Positions 10,437 through 19,298 of a stretch of DNA of 64,000 nucleotides are shown here, piece after piece. A program made the translations under genes and the position numbers. How positions within the stretch are numbered: the stretch's first letter is position 1; each line of letters starts with the position of its first letter. The stretch lies in the NCBI RefSeq assembly GCF_026745355.1, contig NC_079210.1:22003244-22067243 (forward strand), in the 5' to 3' direction. Source of the stretch: Beta vulgaris subsp. vulgaris (Eukaryota; Streptophyta; Magnoliopsida; Caryophyllales; Amaranthaceae). Below the pieces are notes generated by a model. It searched no databases. It was not told where the DNA came from and saw nothing but the letters and a program-made list of their open reading frames with translations.

Positions 10437-11720
10437 GTGAAGCTAGAGCAGGAAGTTGAGAAAGTTCAAGAGCTACCTCTTCCTGAGAGCAAGTCGTCCA
10501 TGCTCTTGCCCAGCAAGAAGAGAAAGTGTTTGGCAATCAAGGAAGAAAAGCATTCGTCTGAGGAGGTCATGGCTATAATGAGTCTGGGACTAGAACGTCC
10601 AGAGCCGGTAGAAATTTGCTTAAATCCAGAACGTCCAGAGAGAATGCTGAAAATAGGATCAGTATTGGGAGCAGAAATCAAGGACGCCTTAGTTGCGTTG
10701 CTGCGAGAATTTGAAGATGTGTTTGCCTATGCTGTAGAGGAATGCCTGGGATAGATCCTGAGTGGCCGTCCATAAGCTCAACATTGAGCCAGGGCAAAAG
10801 CCTATTTGGCAGAAAAAGAGGCACTTTGGGCCGGCTAGAAATAAGGCCGTTGATGAAGAAGTTCAAAAGCTGCTCAAGTCTAAGTTCATCCGGGAAACAA
10901 TTACCCAGATTGGGTAGCAAATGTTGTGATGGTTCCAAAGCCGAATGGCACTGGAGAATGTGCGTTGATTATACGGACTTGAACAAGGCCTGTCCTAAGG
11001 ACAGCTTTCCGTTGCCTAAAATCGATCGTCTGGTGGATTCAACAGCCGGCCATGCATTGCTGAGTTTCATGGACGCCTATTCTGGCTTCCACCAGATTCC
11101 TGTGGCCGGATGACCAAGATAAAACTTCCTTCATTACTGAGAAAGGATTGTATGGATGGCTCAGAATGCCCTTCGGCCTAAGAAATGCGCCAGCCACATT
11201 TCAAAGGCTTATCAACACGGTGTTTCAGCCGCAGCTTGGGAGAAATATGGAAGCCTATATCGACGACATGATCGTCAAGAGTAAAGAAGAAAAAGATCAT
11301 CTGGACGATTTGAGGGAAACTTTCCTCACTTTGAGGAAGTTTAAGTTGAAGCTCAATCCGCAGAAATGTGTGTTCGGCGTAGTTGCTGGGAAATTTCTGG
11401 GATTTTTGGTTGATCAGAGAGGGATTGAGGCAAATCCCGATAAAATTCAAGCTATTATGAATATGTCTTCGCCGTCCAAAGTCAAAGAAGTTCAGCGATT
11501 GACGGGCTGTTTGGCTGCTCTTGGACGGTTTCTCTCGAAATCAGGGGACAAATGTCACCATTTCTTTGCAACTATTAAAAAGAATGCCAAGTTTGAATGG
11601 ACGGAAGAGGCTGAGGTGGCGCTTCAGCAAGTTAAAGAACATCTTCGGCAGTTCCAGATTGATCAGCCGCCGAAGGAGAAAAATTGTTCGTTTACCTGGC
11701 CGTGTCTCCTTTCGCGGTAA
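10437..11720 (+). pseudogene. Tat-1 reverse transcriptase
   Basis: A linker (10437-10754, ending FEDVFAYAVEE) leads into the RT. From 10742 come MCVDYTDLNKACPKDSFPLP, then KIDRLVDSTAGHALLSFMDA and YSGFHQIP. A one-base shift at about 11107 follows. The frame 11148-11720 then gives MPFGLRNAPATFQRL, EAYIDDMIVKSK (intact YIDD), KCVFGVVAGKFLGFLV, RGIEANPDKIQAI and VKEVQRLTGCLAALGRFLS. All catalytic Asp are present. The domain is complete in content, divided over three frames, and shows no in-frame stop inside the longest part. Confidence 0.88.
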
Positions 11721-12019
11721 GTGTTGTTCTCTTGCTGAGAGAGACTCAGTGCAAATACCGTCTATTTGTGAGCCATGTATTGAAGGATGCGGAGAGCAGG
11801 TATTCGTCCATTGAAAAGTTCGGCCTGGCTTTGTTGATGGCCAGCCGGAAGTTAAGGCCTTACTTCTTAGCCCACAACATTCTTGTTTATACTGATCAGC
11901 CGCTGAGGCAAGTGTTGCATAAGATGGATGCATCTGGCCGAATGTTAAAATGGGCCGTTGAGCTCAACATGTTCGACCTGACATTTGAGCCTCGAAAGGC
12001 AATCAAAGGCAAGCTTTAG
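11684..12019 (+). pseudogene. Tat-1 first RNase H (RT-linked)
   Basis: FVYLAVSPFAVSVVLL, FVSHVLKDAESRYSSIEK, LALLMASRKLRPYFLAHNIL, YTDQPLRQVLHK and LKWAVELNMFDLTFEPRKAI make up the Gypsy RT-connected RNase H. The first position, normally LAVSxxAVSAVLV, lacks an acidic residue, as is common for this inactive copy in Tat elements. It ends in a frameshift just before the second RNase H. Confidence 0.8.
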
Positions 12020-12635
12020 CTGATTTCATTGTAGAGCTTACCCGGCCTACTGTAGAAGCCGTCCAAGATCCAGCAGAGGGAAAGCGTCATTGGACCCTGA
12101 TGGTGGATGGATCCTCAACTGCGAATGGATGTGGGGCAGGGATCATCTTTCAATCCCAGAAGGAGACAAGTTTGAGTATGCAATGAAGTTCAAGTTCCAG
12201 GCGTCCAACAATGAGGCAGAGTATGAAGCTCTCTTAGCCGGCATTAAAATGTGCAAAGCGGCTGGAGCCTTGGAAATTGAAGCTAAAACTGACTCTCTGC
12301 TGGTCGTCAGTCAAGTAAATGGTGATTTTGAATGCAAGGAAGCGTCCATGAGCAAATATATGAATTTAGTCAATGAAGAGATCAAGTCTTTGAGGAGGTT
12401 CGTCCTGGATCAAGTGCCCAGATATGAGAATCATCAGGTTGATGCCCTTTCCAAGCTGGCCAGCTCGGCTGAAAGAGACGTTCCTAGAACGGTCTTCTGG
12501 GAGGTTAAAGCGGCCAAGAGCATTAAGGCGGGGGAAATTCTGTTTCTCAGCCGAGAAAATGAGTGGATGAACCCAATCATTGAATTTAAGAAGACTGGCC
12601 GTTTGCCTCTTGATCCATTGAAGCTAAGTATGTGA
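12020..12635 (+). pseudogene. Tat-1 second, acquired RNase H
   Basis: An additional RNase H typical of the Tat lineage. The first active-site segment LMVDGSSTANGCGAGI is readable at about 12100 in one frame. The remainder, in the frame ending at 12635, has QASNNEAEYEALLAGIKMCK (catalytic Glu), IEAKTDSLLVVSQVNGDFE (Asp), PRYENHQVDALSKLASSAE (last Asp) and FWEVKAAKSIKAGEI. All four acidic residues survive across two frames. Confidence 0.82.
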
Positions 12636-12639
12636 AAGC

Positions 12640-13775
12640 AAGGGACAAGTGGTTTGAGTTGTGGAATGAGACTCTATACAAGAAATCCTACAACGGCCTC
12701 TTCCTAAATGCATCAGCCGAAGGAGGTTGGACGTTTAAAGGAGTTGCATGAGGGAGCTTGTGCTTCCACATTGGAGGAAGAGCTTTGGCAGAAAAGGCTC
12801 TCAGGACGGGCTACTTTTGGCCGTCCTTGAAAGAAGACGCCTGCTATATGCCAAGAAATGTGATAGTTGCCAGAAGCATGGTAAATCTATCAAAAGCCGT
12901 CCAATTACTTACTCCAATTCTCTTCCCTTCCCTTTGCTAAATGGGGGATGGAATACTTGGGCCTTTTCCTATTGCTGCCGGCCAGAAGAAGTTTGTAATA
13001 GTAGCTGTGGACTACTTTACAAAATGGGTTGAAGCTGAAGCATTAAGAGGCATCACCACTAATGACGTCAAAGGGTTCATCTGGAAGAACCTGATTACAA
13101 GGTTTGGAAGCCCCAGTCGATTCTTTGATAATGGGCCCAATTTGAAACGCCCAAGCTCCGTCAATGGTTGGCTGACCAAGGAATCAAGGCTCACTTTGCC
13201 GCAGTAGCTCATCCACAGGCTAATGGGCAAGTTGAGGCTTTTAACAAGATCCTCTCGGCGGGATAAAAAGAAGTTGGACAATGCAAAGGGGCTTGGGTAG
13301 AAGAATTGCAGCTGGTCTTATGGTCAATAAGGACAACGGCCAAGAATTCCACAGGAGAGACTCCTTTCATGATGGTCTATGGCTCTGAGGCCGTCCTTCC
13401 TATTGAGGTTGAAGAACCCACCTTAAGGGAGATGATGTACTCAGAAGATGCTAACTGGGCAGCTCTTAGGACGGCTTTGGACTTAGTTCCGAAGTCAGGG
13501 GCAATGCGTTGCTGAGAATGCAACTATACAAGTTGAGAATGGCAAGGGAGTTCAACAAAAGAGTTGCAAGGCGTCCGTTAAAGCTGGGAGACCTCGTCTT
13601 AAGAAAATGGAAGCGGTCGGCCGAGCCAAAGAGTTAGGCAAGCTTACCCCTAACTGGGAAGGACCCTACAAAATAATCGAAGTAGTTCAGAATGGCACCT
13701 TTCGTCTGAAGGCATGGACGGACGTCCCATTCCTAGGACGTGGAATTCTGACACTTTGAAGAAATACTTTGTTTA
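12640..13775 (+). pseudogene. Tat-1 integrase
   Basis: A zinc-binding region is seen in pieces: HIGGRALAEKALRTGYFWPS, then KKCDSCQKHGKSI in another frame. The core has WGMEYLGPFPIAAGQ, where the usual catalytic Asp (WGMDxLGPFP) is Glu. It continues with VAVDYFTKWVEAEAL, then FDNGPN (second Asp), AAVAHPQANGQVEAFNKI (catalytic Glu) and STGETPFMMVYGSEAVLPIE. The C-terminal GPYKIIEV module (about 13660-13690) is followed by a stop near 13760. At least five frameshifts break it. Confidence 0.8.
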
Positions 13776-13789
13776 GGGTGTCCTGCAAA

Positions 13790-14970
13790 AATTGTAATCT
13801 TTTGCTAATGCATTACAATGAAAAAGTAGAATGTATACATGTACCTTGACTATTCGTCAAGCAAACTTCATATAATACAGTTCTACTTCTCTATGACTTT
13901 GTTTGATTTGTTTGTTTAAGTTATATACTATCGTCCAAAGCTAATTAATTTAACAAAGCAAAAAGACAATGCACCTTTCATTAGGAGGTCGGCTGAACAT
14001 GTTATCGTCCTAAAATATATAAATACATAAGATTTGGCCGGTTGTTTACTTAAAGAGTTAAACATCTCCTAAACAAGGTCGGCTGGAATTAGGACGCCTT
14101 AGTAAAGGTATCTTACTTTCCGTCCAGAAGCCAAAAACTTAGAGATAACAACCTTAGTTAAGGAACAAGTTATCTCATAATTTAACAAAGATGGACGAGT
14201 TGCAATCACTCTTAGAAAACGTCCAAGTTCTTTAAAAAATTATGGTATTTGCTCTGTCTTGAACGGAGATGAATATAACTTCCTCGTCCAAGAAGGGGGC
14301 ATATAGGGGCATAATTTATAAATGACTGAGTCTTTGTCCATTGACGAATGATTGTCCAGGTTCCGGCCGAACAAGTTATTAACTTGCAGGTTTTTAAAAT
14401 TCAAAATTTAAAACAAGTTTTGCTTGGACATCTATTGATGAACGTCCAGAAAAGACCTAATGGGTCAGATAAAAACTTGTTGACGAATTACTTTTATACT
14501 TGGGCCATTAACAAATCTCTCAATGCAATCGGCCAAAAGAGCTGAAAGGATCGTCGGAAGTATGTTATGACGAGTTGCTTTTGTACTTGGCATAAATATG
14601 GAATTGTAATGCAAGGCGTCTTAAACAGTAAAGTATGACACAATGGAGATTGAAAAAGATAGCTTTTCATATATATAAAAGAGATGATTACAACCTAATC
14701 TAAGACAAAGTACAAGAAGAAAAAATTACAAGTGGCCTGCGGCCAGAAGAAGAAAGGGAGAAGCTAAGCGTCAGGATGGCTATTATCCTCTCGTCTGAGC
14801 CTCACATCACTTCTTCCTCTTCGTCCTCGAGGATTCTTGAAGACGGGGGCCTCTTCCCCTTGATGTTGGCTTTGTGCAGGCTCTCTGGAAGTCCAGCCGG
14901 CGTCATACGGGGACATCCTCTTCTTCGCGCATCATCTCGAAGGCCTGCAACGCCCAGTTCTTAGGTGTCT
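13790..14970 (+). other. Tat-1 spacer between integrase and antisense gene
   Basis: No gene recognised on either strand. The stretch is AT-rich but repeatedly carries CGTCC or GGACG words, like the coding parts of the same element. It probably holds the polyadenylation regions of the two convergent transcription units. Confidence 0.5.
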
Positions 14971-14976
14971 ATGACG

Positions 14977-15246
14977 TTATTCAAGCCTCCTTAGCCGCCT
15001 CCAGTGCCGCAACCTCAGTTGGAGAGTTTGATTTTTAACCTTCAGGACGAGGTTTTCTTTGTAAAACTCGGCAGCCATGGTCATGACTGAGTTTCTCTCG
15101 TCCAAAAGGTAGCGTTCCAGAGACGCTCTCTCGTCCAACATTTCGGTCAGCCGAAATAGATAACTTTTGTTTTGAGATTCAATATCGGCTGACTGCATCT
15201 CCCAGGCTAGCTTGGACTGCTGATGCAGCACCTCCTGCTCGGCCAT
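14977..15246 (-). pseudogene. Tat-1 antisense gene: coiled-coil segment
   Basis: Minus-strand frame with MAEQEVLHQQSKLAWEMQSA, then LFRLTEMLDERASLERYLLD, ERNSVMTMAAEFYKENLVLK and VKNQTLQ. Heptad-like spacing of Leu/Met suggests a coiled coil. It lies downstream, in the antisense direction, of the NLS-rich and transposon-domain segments at 15892-18048, and corresponds in position to the coiled-coil exons of the Tat-2 antisense genes. Exon joins between 15892 and 15246 are not resolved. The function of such antisense genes in Tat elements is not known to me. Confidence 0.5.
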
Positions 15247-15891
15247 TTTGAACTGAGCAGGTCCGCAGCCGCGGTCACATCTTGGACGAGCTTTTATTTT
15301 CTTTCTAAGCTCCTTCGCCCAATCTTAGTTATTATGCTGCGAGCAAAGAGCTGAAAATAGGAGGACAAAAGATCAGGACGAATGCAACATGGAGAAAATA
15401 TATATCTAAGTAAAGAAATAAACGTCTAAAAGAAAGAAATATGTACCTCGGCAGCAAGTTGAGACATGTATCCTACATGCCCTGATGATGCTCCCTCAAC
15501 CCTTAATGTAGGGTTCAGGAAAGCACTTGAAAAGCTCCAGCTTGAGCTTCTCGCGGTCGGACGATGACATCTTTCCAAAATCCGGAGAAGATTCATCGTC
15601 AGAAAGAATGGGAGAGCCGTCAAAGTGGACCCTTCCCTTTATCTGAAAGATTAGACTCGTTAGTACATCTGATGGGAATAACCACGGCCTGTTTGTTGGA
15701 CGGACTCATCGGACGTCCGCCAACCCGTAGTGTTCTAACCACGTTTGAATAATAAGACTCACCAGAAGAACAGGACGCCGTCCTATAGGCAGTAGGCATT
15801 TGGCCTACCAGCTTGCCACTGGTCCAGAGAAAGCGGACCCGTCTGCAGCCGCGTCCGGCTGAGAAGATTGCCTGCGTCGTCCAAAACACAG

Positions 15892-16145
15892 TCAGGTTGT
15901 GGCTGCAGGTTGCTCGGCAGGGCCGGCGTAGGTCACCAGGGCCAGAGAGCCAATCTCGGCCGGTTCCTCCTTGGCCTCTTCTTTGGCCGGAATATCGATC
16001 ACGACCTTATGAATCGGCCGTGTCGATTTCTTCTTCTTTGCTGTGAACCCCTTTGCCTTCTTAGAGGGAGGAGCTTCACTAGTTCCAGTCGGCCGCTTCT
16101 TTGCTGCCGCCTTTTCAGCCAAGGCTTTAGATGTTGGGGCATTTT
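15892..16145 (-). pseudogene. Tat-1 antisense gene: basic exon
   Basis: After an acceptor-like TTTCCAATCTTTCAG (ending about 16147 on the minus strand), the frame reads KNAPTSKALAEKAAAKKRPT, then SEAPPSKKAKGFTAKKKKST and RPIHKVVIDIPAKEEAKEEP, stopping at 15892. KKAK and AKKKK runs look like nuclear-localisation signals. Upstream of the acceptor the sequence is repeat-rich and unlikely to be coding, which supports an intron between this exon and 16618. Confidence 0.5.
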
Positions 16146-16617
16146 TCTGAAAGATTGGAAAGATGTAAATTAAGTAAAAACTTAGAGGCCCTTCAAAGAG
16201 GGAAATCGTCCAGAACAAATCCGGACATCCTGCTCATCATGGAGGCAGCTCGTCCAGCCATCGTCTGGATGTGTTGCTCTTTAACAAGGCAGCTCGTCCA
16301 GCCATCGTCTGGACGAGTTGCTCTTCAAAGAGGCAGCTCGTCAGCATCTGGACGGTTGCCCTCGAAGAGGCAGCCCGGCAAGCAAATAAACTGGACGAGT
16401 TGCCCCGCAAAGAGGCAGCCCAGCAAGCAAATAAACTAGACGAGTTGCACGCAAAGAGGTAGCCCGTCAAGCAATCCAACTGGACGAGTTGCTCCCCATA
16501 GGGACAGCTCGTCCAGCCTTCATCTGGACGTGCTGCTCTTCAAGAGAAGCAGCTCGTCCAGCCATTGCTTGGACGTTTTGCTCTTCAAAAAAAAAAAATT
16601 GAAAAAAGGTAATCTTA
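16146..16617 (-). other. Probable intron of Tat-1 antisense gene
   Basis: On the minus strand a donor-like CTG|GTAAGATTACC sits at 16617, and a pyrimidine-rich acceptor ending CTTTCAG at 16146. The interval contains the hairpin minisatellite and no conserved frame. Confidence 0.45.
16240..16582 (+). repeat. Hairpin minisatellite
   Basis: About seven imperfect units of roughly 45-55 bases, each with GAGGCAGCTCGTCCAG, a short spacer, CTGGACGAGTTGCTCTTCAA. Inside each unit CTCGTCCAG and CTGGACGAG are reverse complements separated by about 7 bases, so every unit can fold into a stem-loop. The middle units replace the left arm with CAGCCCGGCAAGCAAATAAA and lose the perfect stem. Confidence 0.85.
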
Positions 16618-16745
16618 CCAGTGTGTCCGCCCTCTTTTCGGCACCTGACTTGTTGTATTCTTTCCAGAGGGTATCTGCAAATCTGGACGAGCTCATGTCT
16701 CCTATTCAAGATTTTCTCAGTTTACTTCTGGCTGAGTCTGCAAAA
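16618..16745 (-). pseudogene. Tat-1 antisense gene: small exon
   Basis: Between an acceptor-like TTTCTCTTTTTGCAG (ending at about 16740) and the donor at 16617, a minus-strand frame reads MSSSRFADTLWKEYNKSGAE and then KRADTL, after one TGA near its start. Phase with the next exon upstream is imperfect, so one or more bases may be lost. Low-certainty exon. Confidence 0.35.
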
Positions 16746-16826
16746 AGAGAAATAAGAAAGTGAAGGTCAGACGAATGATAATTAGGACGGGAAATTTACT
16801 TGGAAAGTATTTCGATGATTATACCT

Positions 16827-18048
16827 CTGTCCTCGTCCTGCCGTAAGCCGGCAGCGACGAAGAAGTTATCGTGGTAGAACATCTCTTTAAAGGGAACCAG
16901 TTGGACGGACCCTTGAAAGAGACGCCCTCCATGGAATATTCCGAAATCCGGAAATACTCCACCATCTCTTCGGCCGAGTTACTTTCTAACTCTAAGAATG
17001 AAGCCATCCATCCAGTGTTGGTATTGGATCGACTAAAATAACGAAGCCGATTAGCCACCACTTTATTGGGTGCTTGGACGAATAGGAACTCACCTTTCCA
17101 AGAATGCATCTTGGATGTTTTATCCCAGGATGTCAAGAATCCTTGACGGTTGCATACACTTAGCCAGCTTCCCTCAACGGTTCTGGGAACCTTGGTAACA
17201 TAATGAATGTAGGTGAAGGCGGCCAGAGAAGGGTCCTTTCCTTTTAAATTGCAAACGGCCAGAAAAGTGAGGATGTTTTGCCAGGAGTTTGGGGCAAGCT
17301 GATTATGTCCTATGCCATAGTAATGAAGAAGCTGGCTGATGAAAGGGTGAAGAGGAAAGCGCAGGTCGGCATCTAATGCCAAGCGATAAACATCAAAATG
17401 TCCCGAGGGGGCACTAAGTATGGTATCCTCTCGGCCAGGGAGGACGAATTGGTATCCTGGCATAGGCATGGCCAGTGAGAAAGGTCTAAGGTCTGAGCCT
17501 AATCGTCCCAGCCAAGTATTATCGGCCAAGATAAATCTAGGGTCAGAGAGAGGACCTAGCCGCCGTCTTATTTCAGACGAGGTTGTTGATGGCTCCTCTG
17601 AATCACTGGCAGGATTAGAAGAGCTGGCCGTCTTTGGCTCATCCGAGACCGTCCTACGTATGGACGGGCTAGGATCTGGGGAGCCTCTAATTTCTTGTTC
17701 CTCCTGGACGTATTCAGGGGAAGGACTCGGGTTTGCTGGACGAGCGCTCCGGACTTCGCGCTCACCCTCGTTGGGAATCCGTCCAGTGGATCCCTCCATT
17801 TCTGAGTTGGAGGCCGGCATGTTAACTCCTCGTCTGACACGAGCTGTTTGCTTGACGCGCGCCAGATTACCCTACACAGGTAAAGACTTGGTCGTCTGAC
17901 TTTGCCGGCCATGAGAAAAGAAAAAGAATGCATGACCGGCCAAGATGGGTCCAACTCTAGAAGATGCCGGTGAAGATTGGCCCTCTGTTCTAGGGCTAGT
18001 ACCAACCCTTGAGCGGCCGGGATTGTTCGATGAAGAGGACGAATCCAT
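16827..18048 (-). pseudogene. Tat-1 antisense gene: putative gypsy-type transposon domain
   Basis: An ATG at 18048 (MDSSSSSNNPGRSRV) starts a frame of about 407 codons with a single TAG (about 17872-17874). An ATG at 17820 restarts the same frame. The N-terminal half is Ser/Pro/Glu-rich. Then RPFSLAMPMPGYQFVLPGRE, FDVYRLALDADLRFPLHPFI, LLHYYGIGHNQLAPNSWQNI and YVTKVPRTVEGSWLSVCNRQ match the 'putative gypsy type transposon' (Transposase_28) family as I remember it. The frame ends at GRTRTE|GTATAATC, a plausible splice donor at 16826. Nearly intact compared with gag-pol of the same element. Confidence 0.7.
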
Positions 18049-18277
18049 TTTCTTAAAAAATGCTTGAAAATATACAAGAAAGGAATAAGAAAATACCTGT
18101 AGACGAAATTTCAAACAGTAGTCAAGGACGAGTTGAATTCTCGGACGAGTGAAGTAGCAGTTGCAAAAGCTTGGACGGGAGTAGTTTCTCTCTCTAAAAG
18201 CTCTGTAAAAATTACGGAGTCTCTCTCTCTAGAAAATTTCTCAGCAATGTTAAAATGATTCCAGGAGCGACTAAGTC

Positions 18278-18291
18278 ACATATTTATAGAG
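18278..18291 (-). promoter_or_regulatory. TATA box of Tat-1 antisense gene
   Basis: The minus strand reads CCCTCTATAAATATGTG, about 235 bases upstream of the ATG at 18048 and inside the internal region, not the LTR. It suggests the antisense gene has its own promoter. Confidence 0.5.
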
Positions 18292-18473
18292 GGGTGAAAA
18301 TGACCCCCCCATCCGGTAAAAAATAACCGTTGCTCTCAGGAGTTGACCTGTGGAGACCGGGAAAATGGCGCTTCTTTTTTGAAAAAGGAAAAGGGCAGTT
18401 CCAGGTCGGTTAAAAGAGGAAGATTAACCGTCTTGGCGCCTAGAAAATAATAACTCCCTCTTTTAAGGGCAAA

Positions 18474-19088
18474 TGTTGTAGCCCAAAAATCAAGGGTTAT
18501 CAAGTTGACAAGTGGCCTCATCGGAGCCCTACACGTGGCAGGCGCTCATAAAGGTAAAGTACAAAGGGCCAGAAAGCTGCAGGGCTAAAAGTATATTTCC
18601 TGAAGAAAGTGTACTAAAGTCCCTCTCTTGGCCCAAAGGTTGTACTTATGCCCAGCAAAAGTAGTCTACACCTTTGCATGAAAGTGAGGTGTACTGACCA
18701 ATCAATTACTGCCACGTGTCACCATTTTATTGATTAGCCAATCAGATGCTCCCAAATTAGGGTGACATCAAGGTACAACAGTCATTTCAAACAGTATAAA
18801 TAGTCCTTGATTTCAGGGTGAAAGGTACGTTTTTCAGAGGATAGTACTGTTATTTTGCCATAAATTCTCTCTCCCTCTCTCTAAAAGTTCCTTCACATAC
18901 CTGTTATCTGACTTAAGCATCGGAGGGGGAAATACCACCCAAACCTCCAGGGTGGGTCCCTTTTTTGCAGGTTGCTGGTCAGAAGTTTGCACCGGGATTC
19001 GAGCTAATCATTGTTGCACAAGTCTCCAGTTATAGAACCTATTTTTGGGAGTTGTGATATTTAATTACTAGTTTTACACTACGTAACA
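18474..19088 (+). repeat. Tat-1 3' LTR
   Basis: TGTTGTAGCCC...ACGTAACA, collinear with the 5' LTR; it keeps both G-box cores (18532-18537, 18713-18718) and the TATA box (18795-18802). The preceding AAGGGCAAA may be a weak polypurine tract. Confidence 0.93.
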
Positions 19089-19093
19089 GTTAG

Positions 19094-19288
19094 GGTAAAT
19101 GAGTGAAATAGGGATTAAATAAGGTTTAGTAATGGAATCAAGGGTGAATTATTATCAATAATAATTGTTAATCATTAAGGGCACATGACAAATTATCAAG
19201 AAATTTAGGGGTATACGGTGAATTTTGAAAACATCAAGGGTATATGGTGAATAAAAAAAATTGTCGGGAGTATATGGTGAAAAATCGG
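19094..19288 (-). repeat. Right arm of foldback-like element
   Basis: Reverse-complement partner of 6968-7135, with GGTATACGGTGAA, GGGTATATGGTGAA and GGGAGTATATGGTGAA words. It ends at 19288 before the second AAAATAATAT duplication. Confidence 0.7.
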
Positions 19289-19298
19289 AAAATAATAT

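Larger units (their letters stand above)
7425..19088 (+). mobile_element. Tat-1: complete Ty3/Gypsy Tat-lineage element
   Basis: Bounded by two similar LTRs (622 and 615 bases) and a perfect 5-base duplication GTTAG (7420-7424, 19089-19093). Plus-strand order is gag, zinc knuckle, protease, reverse transcriptase, RNase H, second RNase H, integrase. The duplicated RNase H plus minus-strand ORFs between integrase and 3' LTR are hallmarks of the plant Tat clade. By eye the LTRs differ by about 15 substitutions and several small indels, so insertion is fairly recent. Despite that, most coding domains are broken by single-base shifts. Confidence 0.93.
6968..19288. mobile_element. Mutator/foldback-like TIR element split by Tat-1
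   Basis: The two arms (6968-7424 and 19094-19288) are inverted copies at their outer ends. A perfect 26-base terminal match (6969-6994 against 19261-19286, starting GATTTTTCACCATATACTCC) leads into a longer imperfect inverted repeat of roughly 165-190 bases. Within it CACCATATAC-like words recur about every 30-40 bases. Both sides are flanked by the same ten bases, AAAATAATAT (6958-6967 and 19289-19298), fitting a Mutator-type duplication. Without Tat-1 the element is only about 650 bases and has no coding capacity, so it is non-autonomous. Confidence 0.7.
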
